Below are positions 45,847 through 54,027 of a DNA stretch of 64,000 bases, in pieces. This DNA is from UBA7236 sp035439505 (GTDB taxonomy: Bacteria > Bacteroidota > Bacteroidia > Chitinophagales > BACL12), in NCBI GenBank assembly GCA_035439505.1, contig DAORKJ010000009.1, positions 1-64,000 of the forward strand, written 5' to 3'. The position numbers were made by a program, and so were the translations under genes. The notes below the pieces were generated by a model, which saw only the letters and a list, made by a program, of their open reading frames with translations, had not been told where the DNA came from and searched no databases. Positions within the stretch are counted from its first letter, which is position 1. Each line of letters starts with the position of its first letter.

Positions 45847-47356
45847 CCTTAGCGAACTGTCCCGCATTTGTGCGGGACTTTTTATTTTCCATTCCTTTGA
45901 AATCCGCACCACTCAAGCAAAGTAGCCGAAGTATATCGCTGTCTTTTGTGGTTCGATACTTTCCATCTGCATAAATTAATTTTTCAGGAAATATCGAACC
46001 AATCAATTTTTGTTTTAATTCTACATCAGCAGATTCGTAACATGATTTGAGGTTAGATAAAACGGAAAAACCATAGCTCATATAGTGCATAAATTCTGTA
46101 TCGCTTGATTGTAAATCTATCAAACGATCTTGCAGTTCAAATACTTCTTTTTTGTATGATTCTTTTAGTCGGAGATATGAATCTCTCTCCAACTCATCGT
46201 TGATATATTTTTTTTCAACTTTCAATAAATTGTTATTTGCATTTTCAATGTCCTTTTGAATGCGTCTTGTAGTTGCGATTCTGTCGCCTTCCTCAATTTT
46301 AAAGGTATCTTCAATAACAGCCAAATAGAGTTCTGCAATCTCAGGTTTAAATGAAAAAGAATCCAGCCATTCGCCAAATGAATGATGCGCAACATCCGCT
46401 TTTACCCTTTGAGCGCACCCTGGTTGACAGTGGTAATAAAAATATTTGCCCCCGTTACCCTTTGATGCGCTTCCTGTAAGATTCTTGCCACAATCAGGAC
46501 AGACTAAAAACCCACGCAATGGTAGAAAATCTGATTTGGTTTGAGGCTTCGCCTTGATTTTCTTCTTGTTGAACAACACATTTTGAACTCGATAAAATAA
46601 TTCTTCGCTAACAATCGGTTCATGTATGCCTTGTAAAACTTCTTCAGGTTCCGATTTGTATGCTTTCAGTAATATCTTGCCGCAATACACCGGATTTCTT
46701 ACTAATTTCCAAAAGTTATTCTTTTCACATTTCAAGCCCTTCAATTTTATTTCCTTTCTCACTTCCTCCATTGTATGTGAACCGGTTGCAAGCAATTCAA
46801 ATACTTCCTTTATTAATAATGCTCTTTCACTTTTTACAAGCAGCGGTTTTTGTTTTTCATCGTAGATAAATTGGTAACCAAGCGGTGGCTTGCTTACCCA
46901 TCTGCCTTCCTTCATAGCCCTGCGCATACCATTGATGGTGTTCATTGCACGTCTGTCATTTTCTACTTCCGGAGCGGTTAGATAAAAGTTCAGCATGAAC
47001 TTATTTTCAGGGATGCTCATGTCGATGGGCTGTTCCACAGCATCAACCACCACTCCTTGTCGTGACAGGTTACGGAGCATAACCAGCGCATCAGTTGCAT
47101 TCCTTGCGAACCTGTCCCAACGAATAATCAAAAAACCGTCTGCTGCTCTTTTGTTGTGCTTGATAAATTCGAGAAATTTTTTGAACTGAGGTCGTTCAAA
47201 TGTTTGTGCAGAATAGTCGTCTTCATAATGTTTTACTATGGTGAGGTTTTTAATCGCACAATACTTTTCAAGACGGTCTTTTTGGTCGCGCAAACTATAT
47301 CCTTTGTCAGCCTGTTCTTCTGTTGAAACCCTGGTATAAATCACTACCTTTTCCAT
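45809..47356 (-). CDS. Serine recombinase (large resolvase/integrase type)
   Basis: A 515-residue site-specific recombinase. The resolvase catalytic domain starts at once (VVIYTRVSTEEQADKGYSLRDQ, nucleophile Ser11; IIRWDRFARNATDALVML). The recombinase domain follows (GRWVSKPPLGYQFIYDEK), then a zinc ribbon (CPDCGKNLTGSASKGN...CQPGC) and a coiled-coil region. The last 20 or so residues (SRTNAGQFAKVARRGIEPLYQE) are encoded by the antisense strand of the tRNA-Glu terminator and of the tRNA itself. The TGA stop is templated by TCA at 45809-45811, overlapping the anticodon. The conserved protein probably ends near KGMENKKS, and the rest is host-derived sequence gained on integration. It is preceded by an overlapping 63-codon gene. 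Confidence 0.93.
   Translation of the reverse strand: MEKVVIYTRVSTEEQADKGYSLRDQKDRLEKYCAIKNLTIVKHYEDDYSAQTFERPQFKKFLEFIKHNKRAADGFLIIRWDRFARNATDALVMLRNLSRQGVVVDAVEQPIDMSIPENKFMLNFYLTAPEVENDRRAMNTINGMRRAMKEGRWVSKPPLGYQFIYDEKQKPLLVKSERALLIKEVFELLATGSHTMEEVRKEIKLKGLKCEKNNFWKLVRNPVYCGKILLKAYKSEPEEVLQGIHEPIVSEELFYRVQNVLFNKKKIKAKPQTKSDFLPLRGFLVCPDCGKNLTGSASKGNGGKYFYYHCQPGCAQRVKADVAHHSFGEWLDSFSFKPEIAELYLAVIEDTFKIEEGDRIATTRRIQKDIENANNNLLKVEKKYINDELERDSYLRLKESYKKEVFELQDRLIDLQSSDTEFMHYMSYGFSVLSNLKSCYESADVELKQKLIGSIFPEKLIYADGKYRTTKDSDILRLLCLSGADFKGMENKKSRTNAGQFAKVARRGIEPLYQE
45859..45883 (+). terminator. Terminator of tRNA-Glu
   Basis: GTCCCGCA (45859-45866), loop TTTG, TGCGGGAC (45871-45878), then TTTTT: a perfect eight-pair stem 12 bases after the tRNA. 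It lies inside the antisense recombinase reading frame, which must be translated through it. Confidence 0.88.
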
Positions 47357-47498
47357 GCATTACTTTTTTGTTTTTAAGAAATGTGTATTCGAAATATGCA
47401 AGTTGTTGTAACACACCCATAATGATTTTTATTTCATCGTCAGAGTATGTTCTGCCATGTGAAGATAGTATTTTTTTGCATGTTTCGAAAGACAACAT
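47307..47498 (-). CDS. Small conserved-looking protein upstream of recombinase
   Basis: A 63-residue frame starting MLSFETCKKILSSHGRTYSDDEIKIIMGVLQQLAYFEYTFLK; its end overlaps the recombinase start by 50 bases. Short proteins beginning with this kind of CKKIL...YSDEEI... helix pattern commonly precede recombinase genes in Bacteroidota mobile elements. It is probably helical and cytoplasmic. No function is known; a role in recombinase expression or directionality is only a guess. Confidence 0.6.
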   Translation of the reverse strand: MLSFETCKKILSSHGRTYSDDEIKIIMGVLQQLAYFEYTFLKNKKVMHGKGSDLYQGFNRRTG

Positions 47499-47595
47499 TT
47501 CAACAATTTTGCGCTTTAATTACAAGAGATACAATTTAATTTGGTGTTCAAAATGTTTTGAAAATTCATATAAATTCTAAGGGAAATAGCAGTTG

Positions 47596-47665
47596 CCAGA
47601 TTGCCTCTCCGCAGGGCGATTTTTAATCTGCCTTTTTGGAGACGCAATCTGGGCGGGAGACCCGC
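47596..47665. repeat. Large imperfect inverted repeat plus GC hairpin
   Basis: CCAGATTGCCTCTCC (47596-47610) and GGAGACGCAATCTGG (47638-47652) pair at 14 of 15 positions around a 27-base loop. GCGGG-AGA-CCCGC (47653-47665) forms a second stem directly beside it. The structure sits in the intergenic region between the divergent recombinase and HEPN-like genes. It could be a regulatory site, an origin of transfer or a terminator. Confidence 0.65.
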
Positions 47666-47680
47666 ACCCCTTTTAATTAT

Positions 47681-47688
47681 TAATTTTG
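47681..47688 (+). promoter_or_regulatory. -7 box of the HEPN-like gene
   Basis: TAATTTTG, an exact TAnnTTTG match, 18 bases before the ATG at 47707 and just right of the inverted repeat. Confidence 0.5.
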
Positions 47689-47706
47689 TATGTAAATTCA
47701 ACTTAT

Positions 47707-48342
47707 ATGACAATTGAGGAATTAGTGCAACAAGCAAAATCAATTCGAGATTCAGATATATCGGATGTAAACAGCTTACTTTCGGAAAGCTTAGAGTTTT
47801 TACGAATGTATGCCGGAGAAAAAACTGCGTTTTATAAACAGCTACTTGAAAGATCAAAGAAAATACCGATTGACACAGAGTGGAATTACAACCCGAAGGA
47901 GATTCCTCGACTTGTAAATGGAGCATTAGATGCATTTATTCGCTATGCCGAAAAGGGATTATTAAACGGAGTTACCATTCAAAGACAAGCGGAAATAGAT
48001 GTCGTATCAGATATTTTGTCTCAAGCAAAAATGCTTTTAGAAACAAATGGAGTTCATCCAGCTTCACCTGCTGTAGTTGCAGGTGCCGCATTGGAGGAAT
48101 TTTTACGAAATTGGTTAGAAGAACAAGGTTTAAAATCCGCACACAACAAGCCGACCTTAGATGGCTATTCAAAGATTCTATATGAGAAAGAACTAATCGA
48201 CAAACAAGATTTAAAAGATATTATTGCTTGGGCGGAATTGAGAAATAACGCGGCACATGGATTATGGGACAAGGTGAATAACAAAGAGAAAGTTCAACTT
48301 ATGGTTGAAAGCATTAATTTGTTTATTCGGAAGTATAGTTAG
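47707..48342 (+). CDS. HEPN-like helical protein, possible defence cargo
   Basis: A 211-residue, mostly helical protein. The ATG giving MTIEELVQQAKSIRD is chosen because an in-frame ATG seven codons upstream lies within the promoter spacer. The C-terminal 100 residues contain ALEEFLRNWLEEQGL and then DIIAWAELRNNAAHGLWDKV, where Arg179 to His184 form the R-x4-H motif (RNNAAH) of HEPN ribonuclease domains. HEPN proteins occur in toxin-antitoxin and abortive-infection systems, but also in harmless adaptor roles. No antitoxin-like partner is adjacent. The 3' end overlaps the relaxase gene by 20 bases, in convergent orientation. Confidence 0.65.
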   Translation: MTIEELVQQAKSIRDSDISDVNSLLSESLEFLRMYAGEKTAFYKQLLERSKKIPIDTEWNYNPKEIPRLVNGALDAFIRYAEKGLLNGVTIQRQAEIDVVSDILSQAKMLLETNGVHPASPAVVAGAALEEFLRNWLEEQGLKSAHNKPTLDGYSKILYEKELIDKQDLKDIIAWAELRNNAAHGLWDKVNNKEKVQLMVESINLFIRKYS

Positions 48343-49240
48343 GATCACTATCATCAGTTTCGGTTTCTTCTTCGACTGTTTCCTCCTCTTCCATTTCTCT
48401 CTCGTATTCTTCTTCACGTTCCATGTTCTTTGATTCCCGCAAATCTGCCAGGTCTTGCAATGCCTTTTCTTCTATATCAGCTTCCTTTTGCAGGGATTTA
48501 ATTTTTTCTGCATAGTCAAGGGTTTTAAATCTGTAATGTCTGCCTTCTGTGTCTTCCAATCCATATAACTTACCACCTCGGTTATAAGAATTATATCCTT
48601 CTGATTTTAGTTGATCCAGAAAATGACCTAGCGACTTTGATTTTGTATATGCAGTTTCCATAGTTTGAAAAAGCTGTTCCTTCTGTGATAATATACCTCC
48701 ACGATTTTGAGACTGATACTCTCTTTCAGTTTTCTGCATTCTAAGTGATTTACCATGTTCAGGCAGGCTATGAATTAATTGAGGATATTTTTCTTTTTGA
48801 TATAAATCGAGAGCCAATTTTAACTCATGAAATTCTTTTTTTGAAATCCGGTTTGACTCACCGGTAAGATATTTAGTCCCGGACTGTATGATATGTAAAT
48901 GAATATGGTCTTTATCAGTATGTGATGAAGCAAGGAAAATACTATCTCTACCACGCAGTTCTACATATTTTTTGGAAATATCCTTTAAAAGAGATTTATC
49001 GATATGTGCTTTATCTCTATCTGAAAACGAAAGCACCGTATGATATAAACGAATGTTGTCAGTCCTCCTTCGAATTCGTAAAGCATCATTTGCATCAATT
49101 TCTTTAGCCCACCCTTCTGCTGTTCTTGAACGTAGGTTACGTTTTAATATGGGTTGTAATCTTTCTCCTTTTTCTTGTTTGAATAGGTAGTTGACTAATT
49201 GCAATGTGTTACTTCTTCGTGTCAGACTCTTTACAATCAC
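48323..49240 (-). CDS. Relaxase/mobilization nuclease
   Basis: A 305-residue relaxase of the MobP/VirD2-like class. The N-terminus MIVKSLTRRSNTLQLVNYLFKQEKG has candidate catalytic Tyr18. The metal-binding motif III is SSHTDKDHIHLHIIQSG (His107, Asp109, His112, His114, His116). The C-terminal third is charged and ends in an acidic Glu-rich tail (EEEYEREMEEEETVEEETE). It would nick the origin of transfer and pilot the strand into the conjugation channel. It is the last gene of the mobilization operon, two bases after the MobC-like gene. Confidence 0.9.
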   Translation of the reverse strand: MIVKSLTRRSNTLQLVNYLFKQEKGERLQPILKRNLRSRTAEGWAKEIDANDALRIRRRTDNIRLYHTVLSFSDRDKAHIDKSLLKDISKKYVELRGRDSIFLASSHTDKDHIHLHIIQSGTKYLTGESNRISKKEFHELKLALDLYQKEKYPQLIHSLPEHGKSLRMQKTEREYQSQNRGGILSQKEQLFQTMETAYTKSKSLGHFLDQLKSEGYNSYNRGGKLYGLEDTEGRHYRFKTLDYAEKIKSLQKEADIEEKALQDLADLRESKNMEREEEYEREMEEEETVEEETETDDSDPNYTSE

Positions 49241-49242
49241 TT

Positions 49243-49782
49243 TTATATAGCATTTATAAAATCAATTAGTTGTTCTTTGTTGCCATCAGCTTTGCATATA
49301 TACTCTATGATGTATTCTTCCAACGATTTAGGATTGTGTAATTTGGGTAGTACCTCACGCTCAAGCTCTGCTAATCTTTCAAGTAATTCCTTTACGCTCA
49401 ACGTGTCTATTCCATTTTCTTCAAATAATTCCTGTATCGAGTTATAGGTCATTGCCAATAGCTGCGAGATTTTTTTCACCTCATGACTATCGGGAACAAT
49501 AAATGTAGTATTGATATAGCCAAATATTGCACTTTTCATAAATGCAGTTCGGCTCAGTTTATGACTCTTGGAAACTTGGGCAATTATTTTTTGTTGTTCA
49601 GCATCAAGTGAGATAGTAAACTCTTTTTCTTTTTTTCTTTTTTCATTCCTCCACTTTCGTTTATATTCGCTCCAATACTTTTTCCGTGCTGCTTGTATCT
49701 GATCATGTGTCCCATGTTCTAGTATACCTGTAGCCCTAAGATAGCTATTTACATTACTTCCTATTTTAGCCTTGCGCGTCAT
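49243..49782 (-). CDS. MobC-like relaxosome accessory protein
   Basis: A 179-residue basic protein. The N-terminus has a strongly charged stretch (AARKKYWSEYKRKWRNEKRKKEKEF) followed by TISLDAEQQKIIAQVSKSHKLSRTAFMKSAIFGYI, a ribbon-helix-helix-like DNA-binding unit, and helical sequence to the end. MobC proteins bind beside the nick site and help the relaxase. Its place between the coupling protein and relaxase genes supports the assignment. Confidence 0.78.
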   Translation of the reverse strand: MTRKAKIGSNVNSYLRATGILEHGTHDQIQAARKKYWSEYKRKWRNEKRKKEKEFTISLDAEQQKIIAQVSKSHKLSRTAFMKSAIFGYINTTFIVPDSHEVKKISQLLAMTYNSIQELFEENGIDTLSVKELLERLAELEREVLPKLHNPKSLEEYIIEYICKADGNKEQLIDFINAI

Positions 49783-51219
49783 TTAATCTATTGCAATTAA
49801 TGGAGGAGTATCAAATGGCAATATATTATTTGGCTCATACGAAGGTAATTCAGTGAGACTCTTTAATTTGGAGTTTTTATAAAACGGATGGAGCGTAGCA
49901 TGTATCGGAGCTTTGTTGCCTATGAGAATAATAGCCTTGTCAGTCATTCTAATCTCATCAGCCGTCATTAAGCTTCTCAACTTTGTATTACCTGACTTTT
50001 CATCTTCATATTCAAATTTCCCCAATGTTGTTTCTAACATCCTGCATGTTTCAATCGGCTGACCAGGCAAATATACTTTTGCATAACAGTTGGCTGAAAT
50101 ATTTTTCGCTTCATATGCTCCGTAAATATTTTCAAGGATGGAATAGTCCTGATAAATACATAATATACCACCCCTATTTTTCCTGATATTCGAAATTGTT
50201 ACTGATATCGAAGGCAAATACATCGAGCCCGCTTCATCCAGTAAAAAGAAAACACTGTTTTCTTTTTTATCTGGAATTCTCACTAATATTTCATTGAAAA
50301 ACTGTTGAAAGAATAGTGAGGATAGTGCGCCATAATAATTCATTGTTGGAACAGAATTATTTATAAATAAAGCGATTCTCTTTACTCTAAACTCAGCAAA
50401 ATCTATAGTATCAATAGAGGTAATTTTTGCAATCGTTTCATCTGACCAAAGTGATAGGGCGCTTTTGACAGTTGCTACTATTGACATCAAAGTTTTGTCC
50501 CCGTACGCAATAAAAGCTTTATATTCTGCTAATAATTTTTCATCCTTAGTCTTTACAATTAGGCGGTCAATTTTTTCAGCACCGCCTCCTGCAAATAGAT
50601 TAATTAAATGTAAGACATTATACAAAGTGGAATATTCAGGCTTTACATAAAAAACCAAATACCTGATAAAAAGTGAGAGCAAACTCTCTGCAATTTTGTT
50701 GAAAAACTGATCTCCTTTTGATTCACCAAGTGCATTTCGGACAAGAAGCGCAGATAATTTCTGAATGTCTGAAATACTCTTACAACGTTTTAAAGGATTA
50801 AAACATTCGGAAAGTATATTGTTATAGTCCAGCACTTTTACAATATATCCGTATTTTATTAATGCACCACTTGTCAATAATCGCAATTCGCCAGATGGGT
50901 CATTGATAATTAAAGAGTTTTTTCCATGCATCATGAATAACATGGAATTAATTAAAATAATTGAGCTCTTTCCCGATCCAGACCCTCCGAGCACGAGACA
51001 ATTTTTATGACTGTCTTCACTCGACATAGAAAATTTGCCAGTCAGGCAAAAACCAGTATCATGCTTTCGTAGAATGGAACCTGGAGCGATAAAATCCGCA
51101 GTATATTCAGTTTTGCGCTTTGGCTGAATAATTGAGACAATAAAGTCGAATATGGTAGTGACTATTTCAGCTACAACTGAAAACAATAGCTCAAAAATTG
51201 CTGCAAAAAGTTTTATCAT
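49783..51219 (-). CDS. VirD4/TraG-type coupling protein
   Basis: A 478-residue type IV coupling protein. A hydrophobic, membrane-associating N-terminus (about residues 1-32) precedes the ATPase: Walker A LVLGGSGSGKSSIIL (78-86 core), LIINDPSGELR, Walker B SVFFLLDEAGSM, then RKNRGGILCIYQDYS and LRSLMTADEIRMTDKAIILIGNKAPIH. It is shorter than classical TraG (over 600 residues), lacking a long two-helix N-terminal region. It would recruit the relaxosome to a helper conjugation system. Its start overlaps the stop of a 52-codon gene (ATGA). Confidence 0.9.
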   Translation of the reverse strand: MIKLFAAIFELLFSVVAEIVTTIFDFIVSIIQPKRKTEYTADFIAPGSILRKHDTGFCLTGKFSMSSEDSHKNCLVLGGSGSGKSSIILINSMLFMMHGKNSLIINDPSGELRLLTSGALIKYGYIVKVLDYNNILSECFNPLKRCKSISDIQKLSALLVRNALGESKGDQFFNKIAESLLSLFIRYLVFYVKPEYSTLYNVLHLINLFAGGGAEKIDRLIVKTKDEKLLAEYKAFIAYGDKTLMSIVATVKSALSLWSDETIAKITSIDTIDFAEFRVKRIALFINNSVPTMNYYGALSSLFFQQFFNEILVRIPDKKENSVFFLLDEAGSMYLPSISVTISNIRKNRGGILCIYQDYSILENIYGAYEAKNISANCYAKVYLPGQPIETCRMLETTLGKFEYEDEKSGNTKLRSLMTADEIRMTDKAIILIGNKAPIHATLHPFYKNSKLKSLTELPSYEPNNILPFDTPPLIAID

Positions 51220-51374
51220 CTAGAAATCATTTTTTCAATTGTTTCGCCAGCTTTTAAAAGAACCATACCGGCAATCTTGCAAAGCCATGCAAAGGCAATT
51301 GCTATTAATTTAAACAAAGCAATAGTGAGTTGCTTTATTGCATCGAACAATGTGTTACCTAAAGGCCGTGCCAT
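51216..51374 (-). CDS. 52-residue hydrophobic protein coupled to the coupling-protein gene
   Basis: ATG at 51374, TGA at 51218-51216 overlapping the coupling-protein ATG. The product MARPLGNTLFDAIKQL continues with a long hydrophobic helix (TIALFKLIAIAFAWLCKIAGMVLLKAG) and ends ETIEKMISR. Coupling, length and composition argue that it is real. It could supply the transmembrane part missing from the short coupling protein, an inference from position only. Confidence 0.65.
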   Translation of the reverse strand: MARPLGNTLFDAIKQLTIALFKLIAIAFAWLCKIAGMVLLKAGETIEKMISR

Positions 51375-51406
51375 CTTCTTGAAGTTTTAAGTAATTATTG
51401 TGAATG

Positions 51407-52126
51407 CTAGTTTTGTGTATTCAAATCACTGCCCACAAACACTTTTGCGCCGAGAGATTCAAGGAAATTTTCGTAGAAGCCAGATATTATCTCAAACCGT
51501 TCACTATCAGATTTATCTGTCGGTTTATATACAATATATATTTCAATCCCTTGTAAGCTTTTCAATGGATAACGCTTTATCAAAGTGTCCATTATTTTAG
51601 CAGGTTCATTTTTGATCTGATTGAAGATAGTTGTTGAATAAAAATCAATAAATGATTTTTCCATCAAATCTGAATTAATAATCAGTAGTTTTCGATCTAC
51701 ACTTGATGCACTCAACCTGTTTAATTCTCCAGCCAAAATTTTGCATATTACTGAACCGGTTCGTTCACGTCTTTCCAGCAACAATCCAGATAACGCTGAG
51801 TCAATATCAGTAAAATATGTAACTACCAAACTGTCCCGTTCGAAATCATTATCTAACAATACATTGGTAACTACATCCATTCTAAAAACAGATACGGCAT
51901 TAAATCCAAGTTCAGTAATCGATAGTATCCTTATACTTTCTCCGTTGGTTATGCTTTCGGTTATAACAGATTTCTTGGCGATATCTTCTACCGAAACATG
52001 TGTAAAATGTTCTTCCGTTTGGTCAAGTAAAATAGATATATCCTGAGTAATGGGTTCAGCTTCGCAAGCTGAAAGGCACACTGCCAGGATTGCCGGCAGT
52101 GTGTAGGTGAATAGTATTACTCTCAT
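51407..52126 (-). CDS. Predicted lipoprotein of the mobilization operon
   Basis: A 239-residue protein with a lipobox (ILAVCLSACEAE), so a lipid-anchored periplasmic or outer-membrane protein. The mature part has alternating strands and helices (DSLVVTYFTDIDSALSGLLLERRERTG, RKLLIINSDLMEKS, GIEIYIVYKP) suggestive of a Rossmann-like or vWA-like fold, but no MIDAS motif is seen. Its start overlaps the stop of the preceding membrane-protein gene (ATGA). I do not recognise the family. Confidence 0.75.
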   Translation of the reverse strand: MRVILFTYTLPAILAVCLSACEAEPITQDISILLDQTEEHFTHVSVEDIAKKSVITESITNGESIRILSITELGFNAVSVFRMDVVTNVLLDNDFERDSLVVTYFTDIDSALSGLLLERRERTGSVICKILAGELNRLSASSVDRKLLIINSDLMEKSFIDFYSTTIFNQIKNEPAKIMDTLIKRYPLKSLQGIEIYIVYKPTDKSDSERFEIISGFYENFLESLGAKVFVGSDLNTQN

Positions 52127-53136
52127 GATTTATTATTTTTAGATGTGAATGATACTTTGGTGGCTATCTTACCCCCTTTTAATTCAAACTCCTTCAGACA
52201 CATTGCATTGATGCGTTCCTTTTCTTTATCGAGCGAGGACAATAGTTCAGCTCTGTAAGTGAGGAATGCTTCAAGTTTTTGCCTGCATTCGTTAATTCTA
52301 GATTCTTCCTTCCTCAAAGCATTTAATAGCGTTTCCTTTTCATTCTTTAGTGAAGCAAGCTGTTTTTTCTTGTCTTGTAATGCCACATATGCCAATCTTT
52401 GTTCTTTAGTTGGAAATTTTGTAGCAGCAAGCAGAAGGGCAACAGCAAAAAAGAATAAATTAAAACACATCCATAATAGCGGTGAGTTTGCAAATCCATC
52501 AGCCTTACCGGTGTATTCCTGGCGTATCATACCTAAAAAGTAAAACACAACACCTGCTCCGGCTAAGCCACCAAAAAACCATAGCCTTTTCATAAGAGTA
52601 GAGGAAGCAGTCCGTATTTTCATGCCGATTGTATGCGCTGAAGAAGACAAAGCGATTGCAACAGCAATAGCTAGCATAATTGCACCTAAAAGGTTTTTGG
52701 CAATAACCTGAAAACTGGAGTAATTTGCACCTGCATCAATGGAACACAATGCAACAATGGCAACCATAGTCCAAATTAATTTCTTGAAATCAAAATCAAG
52801 TGTAGTTCGTTTGATGTCTACTTCAAGAGCAGAAATCTTATGATTTAATTGCTCCTCCTGACCTTTTGCCACACTTTGCAATGCTTCCAAGTCTGTTTGT
52901 TCAATTTCTTCAGTGAGCTTTCCAATTTCCGGATTGAGGGTTTTGGTAACCTCCTCTTTTAGCACATCAGTTTCAGCAGCTACTTCAGTTAAAATAACTT
53001 GTGGATTGGTTAAATTTTGAGAAACTGCAATGCCCGTGTCCTGTTTTGCATTGTCCTCCATACGGGTGATTTTAGTTTCAAGACGACGCTCTAGGACCTT
53101 GTCCCGGATGCCATAAGTAAATTTGAAAAGATTCAT
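52123..53136 (-). CDS. Coiled-coil membrane protein of the mobilization operon
   Basis: A 337-residue protein starting MNLFKFTYGIRDKVLERRLET; an upstream ATG in frame would add 48 residues of poor quality and is rejected. A first coiled coil (about 60-120), then four hydrophobic helices (IWTMVAIVALCSIDAGA, LLGAIMLAIAVAIALSSSAH, LWFFGGLAGAGVVFYFLG, LLWMCFNLFFFAVALLLAA), then a second long coiled coil rich in Lys and Glu (KDKKKQLASLKNEKETLLNALRKEESRINECRQKLEAFL). This is the first gene of the six-gene mob operon. Its function is unknown; a membrane scaffold is plausible. Confidence 0.75.
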   Translation of the reverse strand: MNLFKFTYGIRDKVLERRLETKITRMEDNAKQDTGIAVSQNLTNPQVILTEVAAETDVLKEEVTKTLNPEIGKLTEEIEQTDLEALQSVAKGQEEQLNHKISALEVDIKRTTLDFDFKKLIWTMVAIVALCSIDAGANYSSFQVIAKNLLGAIMLAIAVAIALSSSAHTIGMKIRTASSTLMKRLWFFGGLAGAGVVFYFLGMIRQEYTGKADGFANSPLLWMCFNLFFFAVALLLAATKFPTKEQRLAYVALQDKKKQLASLKNEKETLLNALRKEESRINECRQKLEAFLTYRAELLSSLDKEKERINAMCLKEFELKGGKIATKVSFTSKNNKS

Positions 53137-53431
53137 AAATAAAAATTTAAAGTTTTGAAAAATGGTGAAAGAAGTTAAAAACTGCGGGATCAAGGATGAC
53201 CCCGCAGGGCTAAGGAGAGAAGAAAGGCAGGTGCAGTCAGTGAGGCTCACGACAAGAAATAAACCCACCGTAAAGAGCAAACAATTAAGTTATTTTAATC
53301 TTACTTTTATTGATTATTTTATAATGTAGTAAGGTCAATGTGCACACATCAGCTCACTTAGTTTTATGTATTTTAAGACAGAATGAAATGGTTCTTAAAT
53401 CAAAAGGAGTTATCCGAAAAATATATAAAGT

Positions 53432-53614
53432 TCAACTAATTTTATAACTACTCCTTAAAGCAAGAGATTGAATCTCATCCCATTCAGATTTACTTAAGAT
53501 TGCAGCAAGCTCAAAATATAAATGAAGTTCGATAGACTCCCACCATTCATTTTGAGGTTCAGTTGATTCTCTTTCAATAACAAAGGTATCAACACTTTTT
53601 TTGATTTCTTCCAT
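53432..53614 (-). CDS. Small hypothetical protein (60 aa)
   Basis: MEEIKKSVDTFVIERESTEPQNEWWESIELHLYFELAAILSKSEWDEIQSLALRSSYKIS: acidic, probably helical, with two Trp pairs. Start ATG at 53614 follows an AT-rich stretch. There is no homologue I recognise. It lies between the mob operon (its first gene starts at 53136, with 295 bases of apparently empty AT-rich DNA in between) and another small gene. Confidence 0.45.
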   Translation of the reverse strand: MEEIKKSVDTFVIERESTEPQNEWWESIELHLYFELAAILSKSEWDEIQSLALRSSYKIS

Positions 53615-53775
53615 ATGAGTTGATTTTATATTGTGAGATAATATTCATTTAGTAGATAAAATGAAACCCTGTGAGCACTTGTTGCGTAGTAATTTTTAAA
53701 ACCATTATAAGTATTAGGTATCATTAATTATAAAATTAAAATCGGTTTAAATACCTTGTGTTGAGTCTAATCCTA

Positions 53776-54006
53776 TTAATTAGGGTTTTCAGTATCGTTA
53801 ACTGAGCATTGCACATTTCCTTCCTCTAATTCTACTGGGTATTCAAAACTTTGAAATTTAAGAACAAATTGATGAGTATCAGATAGTCTTGAACTCTTAA
53901 GAATATCTTGTGTTATAGATATTATGCTGCTGTCTGGAATACTATTTAATTTTTCTATGCTCTGTGAAGCTTTTTTGTGAGCAGCGTTTTTGTTTAGTCG
54001 TTTCAT
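53776..54006 (-). CDS. Small hypothetical protein (76 aa) downstream of a hairpin
   Basis: MKRLNKNAAHKKASQSIEKLN is a basic N-terminus followed by helix- and strand-forming residues and a polar tail (VNDTENPN). A strong inverted repeat lies 22 bases upstream of the ATG and may control it. No family is recognised. Confidence 0.45.
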   Translation of the reverse strand: MKRLNKNAAHKKASQSIEKLNSIPDSSIISITQDILKSSRLSDTHQFVLKFQSFEYPVELEEGNVQCSVNDTENPN

Positions 54007-54027
54007 TTTGTCAGAGATTTACTACGA

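Larger units (their letters stand above)
45809..53136. mobile_element. Integrative mobilizable element at tRNA-Glu (minimum extent)
   Basis: A serine recombinase abuts and overlaps the 3' half of tRNA-Glu. It is followed by a HEPN-like cargo gene and a leftward operon for relaxase, MobC-like protein, coupling protein and membrane proteins. No mating-pair formation (VirB/Tra) genes are present, so the element would be mobilised by a helper. The left junction is at or just right of the tRNA terminator. I found no copy of the tRNA 3' end to the right by eye, so the right limit is unknown; genes up to 57.5 kb or beyond could belong to it. Confidence 0.75.
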
